Shown here one piece after another: positions 12,614 to 18,741 of a stretch of 23,896 bases of DNA; position 1 is the first letter of the stretch; every line of letters starts with the position of its first letter. The notes beneath the pieces are model-generated. The model did no database searches and was not told where the DNA came from. It worked only from the letters and a program-made list of their open reading frames with translations. The stretch spans positions 1 through 23,896 of the IMG/VR virus record IMGVR_UViG_3300034102_000876. One strand, given 5' to 3'. The position numbers and the translations under genes were made by a program. Origin of the DNA: a virus.

Positions 12614-12621
12614 GGTATAAT
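12593..12621 (+). promoter_or_regulatory. Leaderless promoter, gene at 12628
   Basis: TATAAT at 12616-12621 ends 6 nt before ATG 12628; TATACA at 12593-12598, 17 nt upstream, is a partial -35 (the final ACA matches). The -10 begins right after the upstream stop codon. Confidence 0.65.
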
Positions 12622-12627
12622 TGATTT

Positions 12628-12975
12628 ATGAAATGGTTCTCTCGTTTTTCTGCCCTCATGTTTGGATTACTTACTTTAGGAGTAGTCAAAGATCTTCTTG
12701 AAAAAAACAGAATTCTTGTTATCAACGATGAAGACGAAGATAAGAATGACGAAGAACACATTAATAGCCAGATGAGACCCCATAACTATGACTCTGCGAT
12801 GGATCTTAGAGGTACCCCGACACATGTATGCCCCTGCGGTAGTATGGTCTGGGACCTTAAGGTAATATTTCAAGATGGTGAGATTGCAACATATTTTCTA
12901 GATATGGAATGTTTTAGCTGTGGTAGTTTGGCAACTGCGCCAACACCAATAGACGTATTAGGAACGGAAGAATGA
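12628..12975 (+). CDS. Membrane-tethered zinc-ribbon protein
   Basis: 115 aa. A short hydrophobic N-terminus (about residues 5-21, SRFSALMFGLLTLGVV) is followed by a charged linker and a C-terminal zinc site: HVCPCGS (about residues 67-73) and CFSCGS (about 96-101), with WDLKVIFQDGEIATYFLDME between them. This C-terminal ribbon occurs in many actinobacteriophage proteins of unknown role. It overlaps the next gene by 4 nt (ATGA). Confidence 0.8.
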   Translation: MKWFSRFSALMFGLLTLGVVKDLLEKNRILVINDEDEDKNDEEHINSQMRPHNYDSAMDLRGTPTHVCPCGSMVWDLKVIFQDGEIATYFLDMECFSCGSLATAPTPIDVLGTEE

Positions 12976-13142
12976 GAAAATCTGAAAGAATTAGATTACT
13001 TGAAATGGAAATGCTTAGAATGCAGTTTCAAATCGAATATTTAAATACAGCAGTAAGATTGCTGTTAGATGAAAGCAAGGTAAGCGGTCCAGATATGGAC
13101 GCTGGCAAATGGTACAAAGCTAAACTAAATAAAGATAAGTAG
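12972..13142 (+). CDS. 56-aa coiled-coil protein
   Basis: It is coupled to the zinc protein by ATGA. Residues 1-35 (KSERIRLLEMEMLRMQFQIE) form an amphipathic helix likely to make a coiled coil, then DAGKWYKAKL. Short proteins of this pattern recur in actinophages; the function is unknown. The stop is followed almost at once by the TTGACA of the next promoter. Confidence 0.75.
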   Translation: MRKSERIRLLEMEMLRMQFQIEYLNTAVRLLLDESKVSGPDMDAGKWYKAKLNKDK

Positions 13143-13146
13143 ACTA

Positions 13147-13175
13147 TTGACAAGACTAATCGAATTTAGTATCAT
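13147..13175 (+). promoter_or_regulatory. Leaderless promoter of the secreted protease
   Basis: TTGACA (13147-13152), a 17-nt spacer and TATCAT (13170-13175) lie 6 nt before ATG 13182. The -35 is perfect and the -10 has one change. The absence of any RBS in the gap agrees with a leaderless mRNA. Confidence 0.8.
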
Positions 13176-13181
13176 TACGAT

Positions 13182-14117
13182 ATGAACAAAAAACTAATAT
13201 CGGCTCTAGCAGCCATTGCAATACTGATTCCTGCATCCGCTCAGGCGGCATCGCTACAAAATAAAACTGTAGCTCATCCAACCATAGCAATTTTAGACAC
13301 AGCGTTGGACACCTCTTTACCAATCTTTAAAGACCGAATTTTATTTGAAGCTTGTGTAACACAATGGTCTTCTTGCCCTAATGGTTTACCTGAAATGGAA
13401 GGAACTAATTCTTCAACTCTTCCAGCAACTGTTATGAGCAAGAACGGTTTTGATCATGGAACTCAAATGGCTTCATTAGCAATTGCAACCAACCCTAACG
13501 TAAAGATAGTATTTGTTAGAATTATTGGTGCAAACGCAACTGGTCTACGCCAATCATCTGGTGAAGAGACAGTATATAATGCCCTTAACTGGGTAATTCG
13601 TAACAAACAAAAGTTTAACATCCAAGCAGTTTCTATGTCTTTGGGTCACACTGGTGCAAGATCTGCTACATCTGATTACTGCCCTAAGACTCCAATTACT
13701 GAAGGAAAGATCAAGGAATTGATTAGCTTAGATGTACCAGTATTTTTCCCTACAGGAAACAACAGAGACTATCAAAGAATTGATTGGCCAGCTTGTATTC
13801 CTGCATCAATTGCAGTTGGGGCTACAATGCCTGCTGAAACAATTGCAATCTATTCTAACCACGATCCCCTACTCACAGATTTCTTTGCTCCAGGAACGGT
13901 TAGAGCAACCACTGTAGGAAACAAGGTTGTTAATATCGCTGGAACTTCTGCCTCAGCAGTTATTGCTGCAACATCATGGGCAACAGTTAAATCAGCAAAA
14001 CCACATTTAACATATGAACAGGTATACAAACTGCTATCTGTTACGGCTAAGCCAACCTCTAATTCAAAAATTACGGGTGGAAAGCTTATTAACCTACAAG
14101 GAGCTCTAAATGGATAA
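13182..14117 (+). CDS. Secreted subtilisin-like serine protease (S8)
   Basis: 311 aa. The Sec signal peptide (KKLISALAAIAILIPASAQA) should be cut after about residue 22. The full subtilase set is visible: Asp39 in IAILDTALD, His92 in DHGTQMAS, oxyanion Asn193 in PTGNN and Ser256 in GTSAS. Asp39 follows the signal almost immediately, so the usual inhibitory propeptide is missing; folding may need another chaperone or the enzyme is naturally minimal. Four Cys in the mature part (EACVTQWSSC, DYCP, PACIP) could form disulfides. An exported protease is unusual cargo for a phage and might process surface proteins such as those at 5543 and 14908. Confidence 0.92.
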   Translation: MNKKLISALAAIAILIPASAQAASLQNKTVAHPTIAILDTALDTSLPIFKDRILFEACVTQWSSCPNGLPEMEGTNSSTLPATVMSKNGFDHGTQMASLAIATNPNVKIVFVRIIGANATGLRQSSGEETVYNALNWVIRNKQKFNIQAVSMSLGHTGARSATSDYCPKTPITEGKIKELISLDVPVFFPTGNNRDYQRIDWPACIPASIAVGATMPAETIAIYSNHDPLLTDFFAPGTVRATTVGNKVVNIAGTSASAVIAATSWATVKSAKPHLTYEQVYKLLSVTAKPTSNSKITGGKLINLQGALNG

Positions 14118-14331
14118 CAAGGTAAACTTAACGGTTTTAGAAGAAATCATTAAAGATATTTCTGTGCTAGTCTATGATAAGTGGTCAAAGGCTTTACCAG
14201 ATGATCAGAAAACACCACAGGCTCTAGAAACTTTACAAAAAAATTCTTCTGAGTATACCCTATTCATTGTTCAGAATTTTATCAATAAGTTTAATGAGGC
14301 AGCAGAAGAATTAAAAGATCAGCCTGAATAA
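14110..14331 (+). CDS. 73-aa helical protein, unknown
   Basis: It overlaps the protease gene by 8 nt, with GGAG a short distance upstream of ATG 14110. The sequence is helical and charged (LEEIIKDISVLVYDKWSKAL, FIVQNFINKFNEAAEEL). I do not recognise a family. Its stop lies 1 nt before the thioredoxin start, suggesting one transcript from the protease promoter. Confidence 0.75.
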   Translation: MDNKVNLTVLEEIIKDISVLVYDKWSKALPDDQKTPQALETLQKNSSEYTLFIVQNFINKFNEAAEELKDQPE

Positions 14332-14332
14332 A

Positions 14333-14638
14333 ATGATAATCACAGATGAAACATTTAATACTGTAGTAGAAAGTAATGAATTGATTCTTGTCGACTTTTG
14401 GGCAGAATGGTGTGGTCCCTGTAAAATGGTATCCCCAGTCCTGGATGACATATCAAAAACTACTGGGTTACTGGTCGGTAAGTTAAATGTTGATGAGAAT
14501 CCTGAAAAGGCACAGGAATACTCTGTACAATCAATACCGACTATGGTATTATTTAAGAATGGAAAGCCAGTCCATACAGTGCAAGGCGCAAAGCCCAAGC
14601 ATAAACTTATGAAGGAGTTTGAGGAATGGCTGAACTAG
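14333..14638 (+). CDS. Thioredoxin
   Basis: A 101-aa thioredoxin fold with the classic active site WCGPC (W26, C27, C30) in VDFWAEWCGPCKMVSP, the cis-proline loop SIPTMVLFKNG and a C-terminal helix. It is cytosolic (no signal) and should reduce protein disulfides. In phages thioredoxin can support DNA polymerase processivity (T7 uses the host protein) or ribonucleotide reductase; neither partner is visible here. It overlaps the next gene by 13 nt. Confidence 0.95.
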   Translation: MIITDETFNTVVESNELILVDFWAEWCGPCKMVSPVLDDISKTTGLLVGKLNVDENPEKAQEYSVQSIPTMVLFKNGKPVHTVQGAKPKHKLMKEFEEWLN

Positions 14639-14862
14639 AGTTTGACGAATGGATGTCATACGGGATTGAAAAAGGTTGGTGCGGACCTCCTGTATGCAGT
14701 ACACACGACGGACTACCAATGTCAGAGCAAGAAGATGCAGAGTTTGGCGAAGGCCAAGACCCTTGCATTCACGTTGTTCGAATGTATGATGACATTGATA
14801 CGAAAAAAGAAATTGAGTCTAATCACTCACCGACCCAATGGCGGAACTCATACATAAATTAG
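14626..14862 (+). CDS. Actinophage conserved small protein with GWCGPPVC motif
   Basis: 78 aa starting inside the thioredoxin gene behind AAGGAGTTTGAGGA. FDEWMSYGIEKGWCGPPVCS, THDGLP and DPCIHVVRMYDD followed by HSPTQWR form a pattern I recall from many actinobacteriophage hypothetical proteins. The three Cys plus His residues could bind metal. The function is unknown. The frame is preferred over a 71-codon alternative frame in the same place because of this recognisable pattern and its overlap with the upstream gene. Confidence 0.8.
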   Translation: MAELEFDEWMSYGIEKGWCGPPVCSTHDGLPMSEQEDAEFGEGQDPCIHVVRMYDDIDTKKEIESNHSPTQWRNSYIN

Positions 14863-14866
14863 AATT

Positions 14867-14885
14867 CTAGCTCAGAAAGAGTTAG
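14867..14885 (+). promoter_or_regulatory. Leader hairpin before the second surface protein
   Basis: CTAGCTC (14867-14873) and GAGTTAG (14879-14885) pair over 7 bp with one G-U and an AGAAA loop. It lies between the upstream stop and the AAGGAGA ribosome-binding site of the gene at 14908. It lacks a U-tract, so it is more likely a leader element than a terminator. I find no clear -10 next to it. Confidence 0.45.
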
Positions 14886-14907
14886 AGTAAGAAGGAGAAT
14901 AAATTAA

Positions 14908-15930
14908 ATGAAGTCATTTAAGAAAGTATCGCTAATCATCGCTGCAGCCCTGACTAGCACAATGCTTGTAGCACCATCGGCTAACGCCAATGCAGGCACC
15001 GTTACATTAACGGTTGCAGGCTCTGCAGCAACAGGTGGAACAGTAGTAACAACTCCTGTATCACTACCCGTCCCAGCAGATAACAGTGTAGATGCAGCAG
15101 ATGCATTGAAGATTGCCGTAACAGGCGTAGACACTGGAACAGTAGTAACAGCAGTTGCAGTAAATGCAACACTTGTTCCTGCTCTATCAGCAACTGGTGC
15201 AGCAGTAACAGCATCATCTGGATCCTCAACGCTATCAATTGCAACAGGAACTGGAACATCAGCAGACTTTTATGTATATACTAAAAGTACAGCAGTAGGA
15301 TCAGTATCGATTACTCGTGCTGGAACTACAACAGTTTATTATGTACAAGGTACCGCAGGTGCTTTGAACTCAATTACACTAACCGCTCCTGCATCAGCAG
15401 CAGCAGGTACATCACAGGTACTTAAGGTATCAGGATACGATGTGTTTGGTAATCTAAAGGGTGGAGCCACAATTAATACTTTGGTTTCAAGCTCTGGAAC
15501 AGCATTGGCAACAGCGCTGACAACTGACACAGCAGTAGCAACACTTGGAACAAAAGAGCAGACAGTAACAGTTCCTGCAACTGGTTCAATCACAGTAGTT
15601 GCATATGCAACAGTAGCAACAGCCGTAACAGGCCTATCAGCACCAGTTGGTTCTGTAAGCGCTACAATCGTAGTTCGTGACATTGCAGCAGAACTTGCAG
15701 CAAAGAATGCAGAGCTAGCAACAGCTAATGCAGCACTTAAGGCAGCACAAGATGCTCTAGCAGCAGAAAAGGCTGGACGTGCATCAGATTCTGCAACTGC
15801 AACAGCAGCAGCAGTGACAGCAAAGGCCGCAGCAGATCTTGCTAAGGCTACATATGTTGCAGAGTATAATGCTCTCGCTACAAAGTGGAACAAAAAGTTC
15901 CCTAAGCTTAAGGTTAAGCTAAAGAAGTAA
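14908..15930 (+). CDS. Secreted Ala/Thr/Val-rich surface-type protein (340 aa)
   Basis: A Sec signal peptide (KVSLIIAAALTSTMLVAPSA, AxA cleavage after about residue 27) precedes beta-rich segments with Ig-like patterns (TLTVAGSAATGG, SVSITRAGTTTVYYVQG, LTAPASAAAGTSQVLKVSGY), then a coiled coil (about 260-315, ELAAKNAELATANAALKAAQ) and a basic end, WNKKFPKLKVKLKK. This layout resembles S-layer or envelope proteins of freshwater Actinobacteria as I remember them. AAGGAGA before ATG 14908 and a strong terminator after the gene suggest abundant, independent expression. Possible roles are envelope remodelling, superinfection block or a virion surface protein. Confidence 0.9.
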   Translation: MKSFKKVSLIIAAALTSTMLVAPSANANAGTVTLTVAGSAATGGTVVTTPVSLPVPADNSVDAADALKIAVTGVDTGTVVTAVAVNATLVPALSATGAAVTASSGSSTLSIATGTGTSADFYVYTKSTAVGSVSITRAGTTTVYYVQGTAGALNSITLTAPASAAAGTSQVLKVSGYDVFGNLKGGATINTLVSSSGTALATALTTDTAVATLGTKEQTVTVPATGSITVVAYATVATAVTGLSAPVGSVSATIVVRDIAAELAAKNAELATANAALKAAQDALAAEKAGRASDSATATAAAVTAKAAADLAKATYVAEYNALATKWNKKFPKLKVKLKK

Positions 15931-15938
15931 ATCCTTTA

Positions 15939-15976
15939 ATTAAAGGGGCAGGGCCCAAGGGTCTTGCCCCTTTAAT
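15939..15976 (+). terminator. Intrinsic terminator after the surface protein
   Basis: ATTAAAGGGGCAGGGCC pairs with GGTCTTGCCCCTTTAAT (17 pairs, two G-U) around a CAAG loop. The 3' arm ends in TTTAAT, a weak U-run. It is the strongest hairpin on the plus strand and, being flanked by AAA/TTT, might act in both directions. Confidence 0.85.
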
Positions 15977-15986
15977 ACATAAATGA

Positions 15987-15992
15987 TAGAAT
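15987..15992 (+). promoter_or_regulatory. -10 box, gene at 15998 (leaderless)
   Basis: TAGAAT lies 5 nt before ATG 15998, right after the terminator, so a new transcript should begin here without a leader. No -35 consensus is seen. Confidence 0.5.
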
Positions 15993-15997
15993 AAGGT

Positions 15998-16150
15998 ATG
16001 TCAGAAGACGAGATATATAAACTAGAAGGATATTTTCAAAGAAAATATACTAAGTTAGTATTAGATCAAATAAATAATTTTGAGTTTCCAGAAGACTGGA
16101 CACCAAAGCAAGTAATAGATTATATTACTTATAAAATAGATAGGGAATAA
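15998..16150 (+). CDS. 50-aa protein, unknown
   Basis: A short charged protein (MSEDEIYKLEGYFQRKYTKL, then FPEDWTPKQVIDYITYKI) with two probable helices, first gene after a terminator and abutting the next start without a gap. The DW-x-P-x-x-V-I-x-Y-I pattern is phage-like but I do not recognise a function. Confidence 0.7.
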   Translation: MSEDEIYKLEGYFQRKYTKLVLDQINNFEFPEDWTPKQVIDYITYKIDRE

Positions 16151-16339
16151 ATGTTTAATAGACTAAGATTATGGATTTTAGAACAACAGGTAAAGACAAT
16201 GGTTGCAGACGTTCCAGTTAAGGCGCCAGTTAAAAAGGCACCAGTAAAGAAGACAACAGCCAAGAAGGTTGCTAAGAAGGTTGCTAAGAAGGCTCCTGCC
16301 AAGAAGACTGCAGCAAAGAAAGCAACAAAGAAGAAGTAA
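16151..16339 (+). CDS. Lys/Ala-rich histone H1-like DNA-binding protein
   Basis: 62 aa. The last 40 residues are a KKAPVKKTTAKKVAKKV-type repeat, like histone H1 C-termini and bacterial histone-like tails, which bind DNA without sequence preference and help compact it. The first 16 residues (MFNRLRLWILEQQVKT) form an amphipathic helix; an internal ATG at 16199 would give only the basic part. It might coat phage DNA or displace host nucleoid proteins. It ends one base before the next start (TAAATG). Confidence 0.8.
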   Translation: MFNRLRLWILEQQVKTMVADVPVKAPVKKAPVKKTTAKKVAKKVAKKAPAKKTAAKKATKKK

Positions 16340-16486
16340 ATGGGAAAACATTTAGATAAAGTTAAAAAGGCTTTAGAGCAAAGAATTGCTGCAACACCAA
16401 ACGGGGCGGGATTCAAGAAGCCTGGATCAATGAATAAGAAGAAGACAGGATACCGTGGCCAAAAAGCCAAAGGCCCCTCTAAATAA
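16340..16486 (+). CDS. 48-aa basic protein
   Basis: A very basic short protein (MGKHLDKVKKALEQRIAATP, then FKKPGSMNKKKTGYRGQK) in the same tight run as the H1-like gene and overlapping the next gene by one base. Probably a nucleic-acid binder or a virion-internal peptide; the family is unknown. Confidence 0.7.
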   Translation: MGKHLDKVKKALEQRIAATPNGAGFKKPGSMNKKKTGYRGQKAKGPSK

Positions 16487-16608
16487 TGTTTAGCGGATTA
16501 TGTGAAATGGCGGGATGCGGTAAAAAAGCAACCAGACTTACTTCAAAGCCAGAAGGCTCGATCATAGATATTTGTGACGATTGCTGGCATCAGATATACC
16601 GATCCTAA
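16486..16608 (+). CDS. 40-aa zinc-finger-like protein
   Basis: It starts in TAATG overlap with the previous gene. Four cysteines, LCEMAGCGKK and ICDDCWHQ, give a C-x4-C...C-x2-C arrangement followed by His, a compact zinc knuckle. In such a small protein the metal site is probably the whole fold. Role unknown. It ends the run before a new promoter. Confidence 0.75.
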   Translation: MFSGLCEMAGCGKKATRLTSKPEGSIIDICDDCWHQIYRS

Positions 16609-16620
16609 TCAACTAAATGC

Positions 16621-16657
16621 TATAATAGACTCATAGATGGATTTCTAGACCCATCTA
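16621..16657 (+). promoter_or_regulatory. Extended -10 promoter and leader hairpin of the 16682 operon
   Basis: TGC-TATAAT (TATAAT 16621-16626) is followed by TAGATGG/CCATCTA (16634-16640 with 16651-16657), a perfect 7-bp stem with a 10-nt loop, then AGGAG before ATG 16682. Together with the terminator at 17211 this frames a short three-gene unit. Confidence 0.7.
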
Positions 16658-16681
16658 AATACAACCTATAGGAGTAATAAA

Positions 16682-16840
16682 ATGACAGACGGAATTAACT
16701 TAACAGGCTTTAACGAAACAAAGCCAGGAGCAACAAACAACTTGGATCTAAATCCAACAGGACAAGCTCCAGCAGCAGCATTCCCAGCAACAGATAAGTC
16801 ATCACAAGATGGCGCTGGACTTGGAAACAACGGTAAGTAA
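16682..16840 (+). CDS. 52-aa Gly/Asn/Ala-rich protein
   Basis: The first gene of a short unit behind an extended -10 promoter and AGGAGTAATAAAATG. The sequence is low-complexity and polar (LTGFNETKPGATNNLDLNPT, then GQAPAAAFPATDKS and GAGLGNNGK), with no hydrophobic core, so it should be disordered unless bound to a partner. Function unknown. The strong promoter and RBS suggest many copies per cell. Confidence 0.75.
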   Translation: MTDGINLTGFNETKPGATNNLDLNPTGQAPAAAFPATDKSSQDGAGLGNNGK

Positions 16841-16842
16841 TA

Positions 16843-16992
16843 GTGTGCGTTGAATGTGGATGCGAAGCATTTGGTAGCGAAACTGGTATTGTTCCAGTAA
16901 CTATCACTGATGTTTCAAGAGATGGGGAATCAGGTTTAACATTAAACATGACTTCAACACCTGAGCAGACAAGACAATTTATTAATGAGTGA
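16843..16992 (+). CDS. 49-aa Cys-rich N-terminus protein (MCVECGC)
   Basis: It starts at GTG 16843, 2 nt after the previous stop, and overlaps the next gene by 8 nt. MCVECGCEAFGSETG suggests a metal or cluster site formed by three Cys in seven residues, followed by a beta-rich part (IVPVTITDVSRDGESGLTLN) and TPEQTRQFINE. The mini protein at 17264 begins similarly (MCKQCGNC). The family is unknown to me. Confidence 0.7.
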   Translation: MCVECGCEAFGSETGIVPVTITDVSRDGESGLTLNMTSTPEQTRQFINE

Positions 16993-17203
16993 GAATGGCA
17001 CAGGAATGGCTACTCCACCAAATAATCAACCATCTGGTGCAGTAACATCTCAAGAGACAGCAAGAAAGAAGCCTACACAGGGCAAGTTTAGATCTGGAAT
17101 TACAACTCCAAGACCGCCAACAAAAGTTGACAAAAACAGACATGGCATTCGAAGAGAAACAGTTTTAGGTCCAAAGAAGACTGGTAAGCCAAAGAAAGTT
17201 TAA
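16985..17203 (+). CDS. 72-aa basic disordered protein
   Basis: Pro/Lys/Thr-rich (TARKKPTQGKFRSGITTPRP, then HGIRRETVLGPKKTGKPKKV), strongly basic and without predicted structure. It is the last gene before a strong terminator in a short, highly expressed-looking unit. A nucleic-acid binding or virion-internal role is possible. Confidence 0.75.
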   Translation: MSENGTGMATPPNNQPSGAVTSQETARKKPTQGKFRSGITTPRPPTKVDKNRHGIRRETVLGPKKTGKPKKV

Positions 17204-17210
17204 TTAAGTA

Positions 17211-17254
17211 TTCCCCACTGCCCTGCAAACACAGGGCTGGTGGGGATCTTTATT
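17211..17254 (+). terminator. Intrinsic terminator of the 16682 operon
   Basis: TCCCCAC (17212-17218) pairs with GTGGGGA (17240-17246) and CCCTG (17221-17225) with CAGGG (17232-17236), a GC-rich stem with a small internal loop, followed by TCTTTATT. This is a typical rho-independent terminator. Confidence 0.9.
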
Positions 17255-17263
17255 GGAGAAAAT

Positions 17264-17350
17264 ATGTGTAAGCAATGTGGGAACTGCTCAAAAGAACACA
17301 CTACAACAATAGACGATGCTATTGACAAAACCCTAGACGATATTATATAA
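17264..17350 (+). CDS. 28-aa Cys-rich micropeptide
   Basis: ATG 17264 is preceded by TTGGAG at good distance. The peptide MCKQCGNCSKEH has three Cys and a His that could hold a metal, followed by an acidic helix (IDDAIDKTLDDII). It lies just after the terminator, so it depends on read-through or an unseen promoter. Similarity of its start to the 16843 protein supports it as a real gene. Confidence 0.55.
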   Translation: MCKQCGNCSKEHTTTIDDAIDKTLDDII

Positions 17351-17351
17351 T

Positions 17352-17357
17352 TATAAT
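17352..17357 (+). promoter_or_regulatory. Possible -10 box for the gene at 17375
   Basis: TATAAT starts 1 nt after the micropeptide stop and lies 17 nt before GTG 17375. No -35 stands out. A purine-rich GAGAAGAG in between could serve as RBS. Confidence 0.4.
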
Positions 17358-17374
17358 CTACGAGAAGAGTTGGC

Positions 17375-18118
17375 GTGAAAAATAAAGACAAGATAACCTT
17401 TGTAAGCACGGTTCCAGGACTAGAAAGCATTGAAGAGTGTATCCCAAAGCCATCAAAAAACTTTATCCCAGAGTGGTTTAAGGAAATCCCTTCTAATAGA
17501 ACTGATACAGTAAGAGTATGTCCTTCATTCCCAGACTATTTCTCCTTGGGATATATCATGCCAATGTGGACAGATACTATTTTGAGGGTTGATCAAAAGG
17601 GTCCATTCTGGTCAGTCATGCAAACCGACTACGCTTGGGATTACCATGGAGATAATCAGTTTATAGATTGGTGCTACCCTAATCTTAGAGGAGTTGAAGC
17701 TCAGTTTGTATTTAAATCAGAATCGCCTTGGAAAATAATTACCCCACCAGGATGGTCTGTATTGCAACTACCACTATTCTATCATTTTAACAAAGGTTTC
17801 TCTGTTCTTCCTGGTATTTTAGATACTGATGTGCATCACGAAACCAATCATCAGGTCATGTATCATGGAGATGGCGAAGATGTAGTAATTAAGGCGGGAG
17901 ACCCTTTTGCTCTATATATTCCTTTTAAGAGATCAGAAAAGCTAAAGAGCGAAGTAAGGTATCAGACTGAAGAAGATAAGTATATGTTTAAGGCAAAACA
18001 TTTAGATTTAAATAAACATTTTAGGCCTAATGGGGCTTATAGATCTCTTCAAAGAAAAAGAGATAAAGAATCTGAGCAGAACAAGGGGCGATGGCCTTGG
18101 ACGAAGACCCAAAAGTAA
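17375..18118 (+). CDS. DUF6065-like protein (247 aa)
   Basis: It starts at GTG 17375. The N-terminal pattern CIPKPSKNFIPEWFKEIP, then TVRVCPSFPDYFSLGYIMPM, fits a family often seen in aquatic phages and filed, as far as I recall, as DUF6065. The middle holds many aromatic and His residues (DTDVHHETNHQVMYHGDGED) that could form a cupin-like metal site, and IKAGDPFALYIPFKR resembles a cupin strand. The C-terminus is basic (RSLQRKRDKE). The reaction is unknown; an oxygenase-like or sugar-binding role is speculation. Confidence 0.8.
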   Translation: MKNKDKITFVSTVPGLESIEECIPKPSKNFIPEWFKEIPSNRTDTVRVCPSFPDYFSLGYIMPMWTDTILRVDQKGPFWSVMQTDYAWDYHGDNQFIDWCYPNLRGVEAQFVFKSESPWKIITPPGWSVLQLPLFYHFNKGFSVLPGILDTDVHHETNHQVMYHGDGEDVVIKAGDPFALYIPFKRSEKLKSEVRYQTEEDKYMFKAKHLDLNKHFRPNGAYRSLQRKRDKESEQNKGRWPWTKTQK

Positions 18119-18282
18119 TTGAAGAAATTGAAAAAACTTATCTAGAGTTTGATCAGGTAATGGAAAACTTATCTTCAGATAAGCCTAAGTCACCTCCACC
18201 CTGGGTAGTAACAGATCCCTTGGATCCAAGGTATTTTGACATTGATGAAATTTTAGAAAGGCTTAAGTATACAGATGATTAA
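18091..18282 (+). CDS. 63-aa acidic protein
   Basis: It overlaps the upstream gene by 28 nt, with AAGGGG just before ATG 18091, and overlaps the next by 8 nt. Acidic with a Pro-rich middle (SDKPKSPPPWVVTDPLDPRY) and helical ends. It is probably translated together with the DUF6065-like protein and may partner it. Function unknown. Confidence 0.75.
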   Translation: MALDEDPKVIEEIEKTYLEFDQVMENLSSDKPKSPPPWVVTDPLDPRYFDIDEILERLKYTDD

Positions 18283-18412
18283 TATTAAATCTATTGTATG
18301 TATGATTAAAGATCATGTTTTAGTTGAGGCAGGAACCTGCCCATTTACGGGATCAACCTATCAGTATTGTGAAAGATGTAGCGCAATGATTCCAATTCAG
18401 AAGGCGGAGTAA
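18275..18412 (+). CDS. 45-aa Cys-containing protein
   Basis: It starts inside the previous gene and ends in TAATG overlap with the next. Cys at 9, 22, 32 and 35 (VCMIKDHV, TCPFTGS, YCERCSA) plus His14 could form a small zinc site. Short zinc proteins are frequent in this genome. Function unknown. Confidence 0.65.
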   Translation: MINIKSIVCMIKDHVLVEAGTCPFTGSTYQYCERCSAMIPIQKAE

Positions 18413-18555
18413 TGAACAAGAAAATGATAACCCTTGCAGCAGGCGTAGTATCTATTGCCATCATCGGCTATTTAGTATATAATAGTTTTAATCAATTAAA
18501 AGATATTGATTATGATCTATTCGATATAGAAGATATTGATGAAGATGACGAATAG
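18412..18555 (+). CDS. 47-aa single-TM protein with acidic tail
   Basis: MNKK is followed by a TM helix (about residues 5-24, ITLAAGVVSIAIIGYLVYN) and then an Asp/Glu-rich tail (DIEDIDEDDE). It is coupled to the gene before it by one base. It could be a small membrane modulator; no family is recognised. Confidence 0.75.
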   Translation: MNKKMITLAAGVVSIAIIGYLVYNSFNQLKDIDYDLFDIEDIDEDDE

Positions 18556-18596
18556 TGAAGCGAAAAGTGCGTCGAAAAGAGAGAACCCATGACTAA
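18555..18596 (+). CDS. Possible 13-aa basic micropeptide
   Basis: GTG 18555 overlaps the previous TAG and reads MKRKVRRKERTHD before TAA. The peptide is extremely basic. There is no dedicated RBS, but stop-start overlap could allow re-initiation. It also overlaps the next gene by 8 nt. This may be chance; I list it because the arrangement is tight and the composition unusual. Confidence 0.2.
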   Translation: MKRKVRRKERTHD

Positions 18597-18741
18597 TCCT
18601 GATCGAGACCGATCAATGCGTCTTAAATTAGCTATAGAAGATATGCTAAAAGATATTGATATGAGCGGAGAAGAGTGGAATGACCGTGATAAAAACGGAA
18701 TTGCATATTGGGAGAAATATTCAGAAGAGGAGACTAATTAA
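18589..18741 (+). CDS. 50-aa acidic protein
   Basis: AAGAGAGA precedes ATG 18589. Mostly helical and charged (MRLKLAIEDMLKDIDMSGEE, then WNDRDKNGIAYWEKY). The stop overlaps the next start (TAATG). The family is not recognised. Confidence 0.7.
   Translation: MTNPDRDRSMRLKLAIEDMLKDIDMSGEEWNDRDKNGIAYWEKYSEEETN

Noticed and set aside
14642-14857. 71-codon plus-strand frame overlapping the gene at 14626
   Set aside because: The 14626 frame has the recognisable GWCGPPVC...THDG pattern and a ribosome-binding site; this one has neither.
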